This document shows, piece by piece, positions 44,101-56,100 of a stretch of DNA of 64,000 nucleotides. Below the pieces are notes generated by a model. That model ran no database searches and was not told the DNA's origin. It saw nothing but the letters and a program-made list of their open reading frames with translations. The stretch is from Symsagittifera roscoffensis. Lineage: Eukaryota; Xenacoelomorpha; Acoela; Convolutidae. Location of the stretch: contig NC_087069.1 in the NCBI RefSeq assembly GCF_963678635.1, positions 8,440,633 to 8,504,632 of the forward strand. Direction: 5' to 3'. Within the stretch, counting starts at the first letter, position 1; the number at the start of each line of letters is the position of its first letter. A program made the position numbers and the translations under genes.

Positions 44101-47100
44101 TTCACCTTTCTTCCCCTCTGGAACAGAGTGAACTGTCTCCAGTCGCCCTCCTTCTGCAGCCCCTCCGTCTCGGCCTCGAACGCACCTGCAGGAAATACCA
44201 AATCAACAGATCAGTTTTAACATAGCTCTCACGATGACTGGTTATAAAACACAACATCTGGTCAGTTTGCACATAATGTTCAGAGCAAACAAAAATAAAC
44301 TTTGCTGATAAAAATAGATTTTTTCCATTCGTTCACAAAAAAGTTGTCCATGTATTTATTATGTTTTCGGAGACGGTTGATTGGGTGGCATGCAAACGTA
44401 TTAAAACAACGGTTTCTAAGACCTAAAATCTAATATTTGTGTTCATTCCAAGTTTGTTTCAATCATTTAAGGGATGTCTTTAACCATATCCCACCCCTTT
44501 ATGCAAAGGGGGGGTACGACGCCAAATCGCACGAAAAGACAACTCGCAAAATTTAAGGAAAGCTACAACTCGCAAGTTTTTGAAGGCAATTGGAAACTTT
44601 ACGTTCTCGGTTTAAGGTCGCCGGTGGGCGCGCTACGCGCGCGTCGCCGCCGCTTTGCGGCGATAACCGGCTCTAAATATCGTATAAAGTCCTACCCTCT
44701 GTTGGCAAGCTCGCAACACGTTGGCGTGACTGCGGCTATGATAATTTTTCGAGTTGTCGTCTTTTAATGCGAGTTGTCTTTTATTGCGAGTTGTCTTTTC
44801 TTGCGAGTTGCCGCATTACGTGGGGGGGGGGGGGGGGGGGGTATTCGTTACTAATAATAAAATTCTCATTTGCCTACTCGTTGATTCATTTCTTTATAGG
44901 GGGGATATTCGCTACAAGGTACATGGGGGGATATAGTAAAAGAGATCCATTTAACGCACCAACAGTTGAATGTATAAACCAACCAGTGTTTTGGTTCATG
45001 ATGCGAGTCACTTCGTCTCGGATTTTGAGCCAGTTCTTTTCCAGAAGCTGAAATAGGCGACGCAATTTTTAATATCTAAATTAAGTAATAGTTGAATAAA
45101 AATAGGAAAGTTCGATCCAAATTCTAGTCCAACCTAAGCACGAGAGAAAAAAAAACGAAAAACCGAAGGAAAATTGTTTTTACGTCTATATACTGAGTTA
45201 ACAATGAGACCATTTATCCACGGGGGAAAGGACCAACACAAGAGCTGTACAGCTCATCACGGCGAACCGTTGTTGTGCCCCTGTTTAAGAACTACATGCA
45301 ATTTTTTTGGTTATTTTTCTGGGCTGGGTAATGTTGCTTCACCCTCAAGCAACGAGCACGGATCATGGTGGGCCTCGAACATCCGACCTTTCGATTAAGA
45401 GGCGGAGACGTAACCACTTCACCACCGCTCCCCAAGAGTTCGAAAAAGCCTTACTAAACTCTTACCTATACTACTATCTAGAAACACTGGCATTCAATAA
45501 CGCAATTACTCTTACTGTCTTTAAGCTATTCATAACATTTTTGTACCTCAATTCCATCTCGCATCGGTTGGCTGGCATCATTTATCGACCACCAAGGAAG
45601 TGCTTTGATAGGTCTCGGTGCATTGTAGAGAGATCTTTGATATTGAGAGATGAAAATTCCTTTCTTAGCTGCAAATGAGAACCAATTGTCTGCCTGCAAA
45701 ATAACACGAGAACATCATTAATTGTTGAATGTCTATTTGTTTTTCAGGATCTCTTTAACTATATCCCCCTTTTGCAAAAGGGGGGATATTCGTTACAAGG
45801 CATCAAATTCTCATATGCTTAAATGGGGGGATATTCGTAATTAGGTACCCGAGGGTGGGGGATAATGCCAAGAAAATAACATGATCGAAGGTTGTTTCTG
45901 TTTTCTCTTGGACATTAACTGACTGTTGTTATACGCATTTCAAATAATCACAGGTACTAAGGTAATCTCAAATCTTCAGTTAAATTTATCACAACACCGA
46001 TAAAAATTCAAAATAAACTATGAGTACTTCCAGCTTAAACTCCACTCAAAGTAAAATTTGTACATTCTCGATAAAAAGGAAATTCATTCAAGTCAAAATA
46101 ATTTGATTTAACTAAATAAACAAACTACAGCAATGGATAGCGACTTGAAGAGGGTGAATAACGAGATCAGCTGATCTGCTCTGAATCTACCGTGAGCAAC
46201 AGAAGATTCAAACAATATTTGTTTTGAAAGTAGTTATTAATGATAATCATAATAATAACTATTATAATAATACTATTAGTCCGACTGTCGGACTTTAGTA
46301 TAATACTATAATCGGACTTTAGTATTATAGTATTATACCAGTCGGACTTAAGTAAAATACTATAAAAATAAAGTTAAACTGGGATTCGAACCCCTTTTTC
46401 CTGAGCTGAAATCAAGCATTATACCACTAGACTAAAGAACTGTCCAAAATCAAAACAATTTCCCTTCTTTTCACAATTATTTCATTCCCCACCTCCTATT
46501 TTGATTTACCCTCCTCCTCTTTTCCTTTCCCTACCACCCTGATTACCCTGCTTATAGCTCTGATTTTTTCCCTTCCTTTGTGCAACTATCTTCATCCAGG
46601 CATTAAATATCAAGGGTTCCAGTCGAGAATCAAACCCGAACCCCAAGGGTTCAAGTCCCAGTTGCTAGCCACTATACTATGGATCTTTAGGGAAAAAAAT
46701 TACTCAATTCATTATTATTCAAAAAATCCATCTCTATGAACAGGGTCAAAGTCTACAAAATGAAAAATAGGAATTCCATAATGCAGAATGGGTTTGATTT
46801 TTTATTTGTAATATTTTATCAACTGATCCCGATAAACATAATCCCGTAGTTTACATACAAGGCCACATTGACTAGCCATTTTGGAGATATGTTGAATGTG
46901 TATTTGACAATTTTGAGGCAATATAAATTCCTAAAAATTTGCAGTTGGACTCACGCTTCAGAGGAAAACCGGCTATTTCAAAAATACAAGACGCTCTGCA
47001 CCCAATAGTAAGCTGAACTGTTTTATCGAGATTTAAGGCTAGTTTATTTGCAGATAACCAGTTGTCAAGATCAGTATCAATACTAGAAAATCTAGGTCCC

Positions 47101-50100
47101 AGTGAGCTGATATTCGTATCGTCTGCAAAAAGGAACACCTGAGCATTTTTGCTCGGAGACGGCAAATCGTTGATTTGTATCAGGAATAACAAACATCCTA
47201 ATACTGATCCTTGTGGTACTCCACAAGTAACAGATCGCAACGATGATGTAATATTTGATTATTCAACAAGTTTACGCTGATTCAAATAGCTCTCAAACCA
47301 TTTGAGAGCAATATCACGTAATCCGCAAAGAAGCTAGTTAATTAAGCGAGCAGAACGAGCGACTCCTCCAAATTTCTAGTTCTGCTCGCTTCTAGTCTCA
47401 AATGAGCGACGCCAGTTCTGCAGAACTGGCAAAATTCGAAAAAGCATCCTTATTCTGAAAGGAATTGTTCCCAGCAAAAATCAAACAGACTCTCATTCAA
47501 GACAATTCTGCAGAACTCCAAATGGAAGTAATGACAATTCTCCGAATGGAAGTAAAGAGATGATGATGTAGAACTGCCATGAACAGACAGGACGCCAATT
47601 TCTACTCCTGAAATTCAAGCCTACAATATTGAGAAAAGAGTTTCTTCGCACGGCTCAAAAGCTACGTTTCTCAGTAAACTTCTAAAATGTGTTCATTAAT
47701 CTGATCTGACTCCCACTGAACTGCCAAACCAATACGAACTGCGAGAAGAAAAACGTAAATTAGAAGTCGACAATCCTTCTAAAAAGTTCAGAATCAAAGT
47801 TAAGAGGAATATTGACTTCGCGCGAAAGATTCTGTATCCGTATTTTTGCTCAACTGTCAAAGTTTTCATTCAATAGAAAAATGCTTCAGATTCTTGACAG
47901 TATTTCTCTGCAAAGCCCTTCGATTTTTTGTTTAACCAAAACTCGGCTTCAATCCTCCGTCGGCGATTCATCTCAGTTTCTAGGTCACGCATACACGTGC
48001 GTGTGTAGGAGTAACAGATCTTATGGATTACATGGTGGCATATTAATGGCGTTCAGTGACACATTCGCTGCGAATTTGAAATTATCGAATTAAACATATT
48101 TGACTTCTACTCTAGTGTCCTCTTTAACCTCAACCGACTGTTTTACTTTATTGTTTTGTTATACCTCGCACCCCGTGGGTCGTCATTCTATATTCATCCG
48201 GGACTTGTTGAGCACTCTATTCGAGAACTACTTTTGAAGGTTCTGGAAGGTCATCTGGCAAAATTTGACTCTGAGACCCTCTAACTAATGGTACTCGGTG
48301 ACTTTAATTAAACGAAATTCTTTTTAAATGACAAGCTTGAATCAAATTATTCGCAATCCAACACACAGACTTGGCAACATATTAGATTAAGTTTTCCTTT
48401 CCCATGTTGAAGAATGGGATAATTATGTCCTAAAAGATAAGATCTCTGATCCATTATCTAAATCTGTTTTAACGTGATACGACGGACCGACGAAAAAGTT
48501 TTCAGCATTCGGTCTTTTGACAAACAAGTTTTCACTAAAATGAACCAAAGTTTTTTGAATTCCAGTTTTGATCCCCTAGGCAACTGTACAGAAAAATGGT
48601 CTGCGCGTACAAAAACTGCGCGGGATTCATCAATCCGACAGAAACGTAGAAAACGGAATAATTTCCCAATTTATTACACCTCCGTAACTATTTATTTCCT
48701 TAACATGTACAAAAGCTCTAGGCGTCGCTCGACGAATGTTGATCGAATCAGACGACTTAAAAACGAAACAAAGTCGCAAGTAATTGGATCAGATTACTTT
48801 GCTCTCTCGATCGAGCACATACACAACCACTAAGATTTTTATTTGCTGAAAAAAAATGACTCTAGAAAATCGTTTTCGTCAAATATGTTTTTAACCGCTA
48901 CACAAGCAGCCACATATTCCGAGAAAGCACAACCTTTTAATACATAATTCAACTCTGTTTACCTCGTAGGCGCGGCAACTGCCCACTCTAATAATTGTAA
49001 GCAGCCTGTAGTTATTTCAAATCACTTAGTACTAACAGTCGAAGATGTTCAAAAACGGATATGTCGATTAAGGCGTAGCTCTGCAACAGCCTCTGATTCT
49101 CTCCCACCCCTTTTTGTATGTAGCGGTGTTAACATTCCATCTTCCCATGTTTACTCATTATTTAGTTAAGTACTTATAATTAAAAAAATGGCCTGAAACA
49201 TGGAAATGAGCACACAACGTCAGTCCACAAAAAGAAATCAATAGCAATTATTGAAAACTATCGCCCAATTTCTTTGCTTTTCATATTGTCTCTTATTCTT
49301 GACAAATTTCTTTTTGACCACATTTATTTTGCATTTCAAGATAAAATCAACTCTCGTCAACATAATTTCCGTTGTTTTTTTAGATTTCAGCAAAACTTTC
49401 GACACAGTTGACCATTCTCACCTCCTTTTTAAATTAAATAGATTTGGATTTGATGAAAAATTTATTGATCTATTGTCTTCTTATCTTGAAAATAGTTCTC
49501 AGAGGGTGAATGTAGATGGAAAAGCTGTCCAATATTTAACCTGTTACAATGGAGTTCTTCGAGGAAGTGTTTTGAGAATGTTTTGGTACCGCTTTTTTTC
49601 CTCATTTTCATTGACGATATTCTTGTTTACCGGAATCTTCAAGCTTTCTTTTATTGTTATGCCGGTGACACTAAATTATTAGCAACAGGATCTGATTTAA
49701 ATCAAAACTTGCAAGACAATTTAGATGTCTTAAAGTTGTGGGCGTCTGATAATCAACTGAGTTTTAACACTGGAAAAAGTTGTTTCCTTCACTTGAATGC
49801 TATTAAAGACCTGAAGTTGTTTGTGAGAAACAGTGAAATAGAGTAGAAAAGGACTGACTGATATTGGGCTCGAAGTGCACACAAATTTGAAGTGGGACGA
49901 ACACATTAATTAAAAACTTTTAAAAGCTAGACGAGTTTCCAATTATCCGGGACATAGCATCCCAAGAAATATGGGAATCTATTTTGGTTTCCTAGTGATT
50001 GCTCCATTCATAAGTTAGAACGGCTTAATTACCAGAGACTTAGGTGGTCATATGGACGGTTACCTTATTGTATTCTCTTCGAATATTCGAATTACTTGCC

Positions 50101-53100
50101 AATTTCGTACGAGCTCATCAACTGCATTCATTTTGATGATCATTTCTGCCTCAAAACATCGGAGCGGAACCTTCGGAGCACCCAGATTCTTCGATTGAAG
50201 AATCGGATTGCACAGAAGCAGTTGTCAGGGTCGTCTTTTTTTCAGAGCTTTCGATTTTACCAACGATTTTGTTCAACTATTCAACTTCAACTTAATAGAC
50301 CCGTCATCAATATAAAACTGCAGCATGAGAAGCACTGCAGAACCGTATACATCCAGCGCATAACTTTTACTAAAACTAATTTAGTAAATTTCTCTGAAAT
50401 AGGTTTTTTTAATGTTGTCGCTGTCTTTTCATTCAATTTTATCTTGTTCAAAAATTTTGTAACTCCCATTTGAGTCTTTTACTACGACTACTACTAATTG
50501 GGAAGACTTTGATGATATATGGTATCAAACGCTCTTTGAGTAAAAACTGAACTTCCGAAATTTTACTGATACTTTATTTTTTCAGTTAATTCGGCAAGAG
50601 CATCAATAGTGCTATGCTTTGAACGAAACCTAAATTCTTTATCGTAAAATAACTCTAATCATTCAAGAATTTTTAAACTCTGTTGTACACTAAGCGTTCG
50701 CAAATTTTACTTAGTGAATTCAAAATAAATATCAGGCGATAATTATTTAAATCAGTCTTTGACCCAGTTTTAGGCAGTGGGAAAACTTTTGCTTCTGATT
50801 GTTCCTCAGGAAATGCTCTGTCCAAAAGACAGGTTTTTTTTCTATGATAAATGGCGCAATGCACATGTTCGAGACCTTAATTAGAATATTGCAAATGATA
50901 TCATCACTGATAAGTCAGATATGCAATTTGAGACTTCATTAACTGAAACTTTACTCAGATAGAACGAAAAACCCTTCGGTTCAGGAACCATAGGGTCTAA
51001 CGATTTCAGAGTTTCCGTGATGTTTCGAGCAACAGTTGTTAAAATAGTCATTAAAATTTCTACTATCTCTTGCTTCGAAAGAACTTCGCATGACTCATCG
51101 CACTTTATAGCAGGGAAAACTGTAGACTTAATCGAGCTACCCTTTAGATCATTTAATAACTTGTATTGAGTCTCCGATACAACTTTCAAAATTATTTTGA
51201 TAAAAATGTTTCTTAGCCATCTTAATCTCTTTTTCAACTTTAGAACGCAATAAATTGAACATATCTACTTTCTCTGTGTCCTTATCATTTATCCAGATAA
51301 AAAACAATAAGAAAATTTGTACTTCGCCATTTTTTCAGCATGCACAATTTCACCATTTAGGTATCCCGTTTGTTAAATAGAATTACTCTTAAGAAAACCC
51401 ACCGAGTGTTATTAAATAATTCATCGTTCTTATTGTATGGTAAATATCTTCAAGCTTCGAATCTCTGCGCAATTACAGTTTCCCCGCCACAATCAAAATT
51501 GGACTTGGTCTGCAGGCCAATGATATTACAAGACTGCACAAGACCATATGTGTATGGTGATCTACTTATCAATCAACCTGCCTTTGGTATCTACTAAAGA
51601 ATTACCACCCTGTAAATAAAAGCAGTAAATAGCACTAGAGCGTTGCATTAAAATTCGAATTTTGCTGCAACCTGATTGGTCGAAAATTCGACAACTTTGC
51701 CTAGTAAATAATTGCCCCCCCCCCCCTTTTTTTCTTGAAAGAGGGATCAATTGTTAAGTGGATCCATGTTTGGAAGTCAGAGAAGTTGCCACGCATGTCA
51801 AACTTCATAACAAGATGCAATGTAATTATAAGTGTTATATGTTAAACGTCTTGTTATACTAAAAGCCACGCAAACCTCTGGTTTCCTGTTTAATCTGATG
51901 AGAGCGTCTCCCAATGCCTGGTACATACGACCCTCATGCACTTCTTTATCTTCATGCTCGCCTTCAGATTTCATTCTAAGACCCTTCTCTAGACTTCTAA
52001 CTGCGTCTTCATAATCGCCCTTGTGGTCTAATATGTAGCCAAGGTGAACTAGGTTGAAAGCGACGTCTTGATTCGCGGCCAGTTTCTAAACAGACACGCT
52101 AACTGATACAGTCATCTGGCATTTATCTTGAGCTAAAAGTGAGTTAGATGGTAAAGGATAAATACGCCTGATCAGGTCGACCAAATTAATTTTTCAAGCT
52201 CTGCCAAAGCATTAAAATGTCCCTTTTTTGGCCAAAATTTCTGCGCCGCAAGCATAATTTTAAATAAACAAACTGAAAAAGTCAGTTTTAGGCACTTTTT
52301 GAATTTTGAAAAAAATGCGTTTTTTCGGCGCGCGCTTCCCCCTCAAAGTTAGTATATATTGGCACCAAAGGCGCCTTTAGAAAAATTTTAGGGTCCGTCA
52401 CCAAAAACCATTGTAAATAATGAATTTTAGTGACCATTGAAAAATAGTGACCAAATAGTGACCAAGTGGTCACCCTGCGCCTGATCATCGTACTCACATG
52501 TTTAAAAATAAACGCTTACTCCAGAAGATGTAACGGATTAAAACCGAACTGAAGACGCACAAACCAACGAATCCACTACATCCATTAATGAAGTCTGGCT
52601 AATTTCAAGCTGTGCAATGAACTTTTCTGTCTTTTCTTTCTTCGTTTTGTTTTGCAAACCCTTTCATGATAGACTCTGTAATAACTTAATCTTTCCATAC
52701 CTCCATTTCGTTGTTTTTGAATTAAATTCAACGCTGCCAAACAAAAAAAACGACAAAACAACAGTCGAGGTGTTGAAAACCAACAGTCGATGTGTCGAGG
52801 TGCCATGAATGGTAACCGCCACAATGCTTTTAGCACTGTGGATCCTATGATGTAATCTTATGAAGGGTTCATACCCGGTAATTTTAAAAAGCTCGGATTC
52901 GTAAGGTGGGTAACTAGGCAACTTGTTACCCTCTAAGAATAGTGCATCTTGGTGAAACTAACTCTCAGTGATGGTCATTTATGACTATGAGAATACTGAG
53001 GACCGCACAAACCTCTCGGATGAACTGTTCCGCTTTATCATTCTTGTTCGTCCGGAGGAGACTCACGATGTACAGTCTGGCCAGTCTCTTCTCCTCTGGG

Positions 53101-56100
53101 TACAACCTCATCCCATCCAGCAACACAGGGCCAGATGGCTTACCTGAAACATCACATACGATTCAATGGATCTCTTAAACTACCCCTCCCCCACATCAAA
53201 AGTGGGGAATTTCGTTACTAGACACAACATTCTGATATGCTTTACCGTTGAACTAGTGCTGAATAGTGCTTTAAGTGACTGAATATTCGTTATTAGATAA
53301 TATAGATTTCTAGCAAAATTTCTACGCTTGCGCAAAAATTAGTTTTCCACGATCTCTTAAATTTAGTGTTTGCTAGCTCAACGAGATTTTTTTTGGTTAC
53401 TCGCACCAATTTAGACCAAAAACAAAAATCTCAAACCGATTTCAAACACTACGAAAACTTCAAATGAAATTTTAAATTGCGATCGCGTCTCGTTTCACAA
53501 GTCTTTCAGTCTTTAATATGAGATATAACTCGGCGCGTTTTAAAAACAATTTGTGGTATCTGACTTTGCGTGGTAAAAAGGAATTAGCACCCGAAGACAA
53601 AGTGCCTCCCCATTTTAAGTGGTCACAAAAAAATGATGCAAATAGATGCAAAATGAAAAATGGTATTTGAACCGATTGGTTCAAAACAATAATTTCAAAT
53701 CTCAGTGGTTGCACAAACCTAGAAAAGCTAAACTCTCTGCAGCCGAAACAAATCCCTCGATCCTGGTCGCATCAGTTGTGTCTGATTTAGATCCAAGATG
53801 AGCTGCCGATTCAAAGGCACTGACCGCCTTTTTCAGTATTTCATTACTCCTTTGCAATTCAGCCAGACTTTTCAAAGCTCGTCCTTTCAAGAGGAAAACA
53901 TAACCACTTTTCGCGTGTTTCTCAGATAGTTGGACGCATTTTGAAACTGCTTGCTGGAACTCATTCTAAAAATATTCATATTACTATTATTTGCAAGAAG
54001 TTTTTTTTTCTATTGATATACTTAACCAAAAAGATAATAAACAGAAATTCCGATGCCAATGATGATCAAGTTATTGAATGTGCTACTCCTTTAGGCGAGC
54101 TGCAATACTTAAAATCTAATTTCTGCTTGTAAAAATGCAACCATGTAATTTTGAGTCATTGGCAATAGAGCCAAAATGTGAAGCGAGGAAGGTTTTAATA
54201 GAGCTCACTTGACTAAGCAGAAATCAGCACAGATACTGACAAACAGTCTGATATTACATTGATAATGACTAATAAACAGATTCCCTTTTAGAGTTTGATG
54301 ACATTACCTTGTTGAGTTTACATCAAACCAACGCATCTAAAATTGACAGGTAACATTATTCGAAAAAATGCACCCAATGACCTAAATTGTCAACGAAAGA
54401 ATTTTGTCCCGTCAATCACAAGTATATATTGAGCATTTCATCGTTAGTAGCGAATTAAATGAGACTTGAACAAGACGGACAACGGGACCTAATGACGCAT
54501 AAACGCCTACCCTAGCTATATGTGTCTTTCTTTTACTATAAAAAAGTAATAGATAGCCAACAGACAGTTGGAAAAGAATAATGAACGCAAACAAAAAACA
54601 CTGACTTTGATGAAACAATCTCAGCTTTCGAATTCCAAAGAAACAAGACTGCTCGTATCAGGGCGAAGCCCTGAATATTCCGACTGCCTTTTAAGGTTTA
54701 TGGAGTAGTAATAAATTTTAAAATAAATTGAAAAAAAAATAAAATGAATTTTTTTTTTAATTTGAATTTTTTTAAAATAAAAATCATCCCCCCACACGTC
54801 ATATAAAGTACAAAAGGATAGATTTCGTTCCTTGAACACAAAACAATTATGGCAAATAAGCTTCTTTCAACCAATTTGGAACGATTTCTGAGACGGATTA
54901 AATCTCCGCTTACGCGTTAATAGCTCGAATTATATCGCGCGTTATTTGTCCCAAATTGGTCAAAATGGCAACCTTTAAACCCTCATAACTTTACGAAAAA
55001 TGACCACAGGTAAAATATCTTTTCAAATTTAAGCTCAGGACAACAATACCTTTTGAATGATATAAAAAAGTTCCGTCAAAAATGGCTAGTTAAAAAGTCG
55101 AAACTTGCCTGAAGAAAAAAAAACCCACCCCGAGCACAAATATTCCGTTACTTTTGTATCGAAAGTCGGAACAAAAATAGATGCCATTTAAGCTCTTTGA
55201 GTTTCTAGAAAACTTTATGATTGGCGCTTTTCTGATAACATTAACCCAACTTAAGAAAACTGTATCAATAGGTAAAGTTTTTATTCAGCTGGAAATCTAA
55301 AAGTTAAATTCCACTTTCGAAACGACATTTCCACGTTCGTGTTGGGAGAGTGCTATTAACCTAACTTTCAGCAGATGAATTTCAATTGAACTCAAAAAAT
55401 GCATTTTTACCAAAGCGCATTCATAAATGCATCAATATGTATGAATCCACATCTGTAGTTATTAGAGCATTTTAAAACTTTTTCCAGAAAAAAATCACCA
55501 AGACCTATATAAGAGTCTTCACTACGTTCATTTCTAGTTACTATATGTCGATCACGTTTTTCGCGGCCTTCAAAATTTTGATATTCAATATTGGAGTTTG
55601 CGTTTGCCTTCCTTTTAACAAGCAAAATGAACTTAAAAAGAAATCCAAAAACAAACCGCAGAAACTTAAACTTGAGCCTGAAGAAATTTTTTGAAAAAAA
55701 AGACGAAAAAAAATCATCGCAAATTTATGAGAATCTGAACTACGTTCATTGACTCTTTAAAATCGTCCTTATCTCCTAAACTACGTGAAAAATTTATTAG
55801 ATGATCCATCATAATACCATAACCAACCAAACATTTACAAGATCCTGGCTTCAAAGCGCCTTTATGATCCAAGCAAGCCTTCAGAAAATGTACACAGGCG
55901 AAACTATACACTTTCGAGAACGAGACCAAAAACCAGCTATATCAAGTTAAACAATAAAAAGTAGAAATCAGCCACAAATAAGCAAAACTCGGCTACGTGT
56001 AGGATTGGAATATGCGACCTACTGCAATTAAGAGATTTTGAGTCTCACGCACTATCCCCTCAGCCAGTCAAACTTAACAACTGACAAACACTAGTCACAA

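Noticed and set aside
46372-46441. Functional tRNA reading UGA
   Set aside because: Box sequences and an anticodon arm are present, but acceptor and T stems have mismatches and the anticodon would be TCA. SINE head or pseudogene is more likely.
55714-55929. 71-residue minus-strand frame in an ASPH intron
   Set aside because: Protein-like composition in part, but no clear splice donor, no fit to ASPH (which splices cleanly from 56671 to 53965), and its 5' part overlaps a SINE copy.
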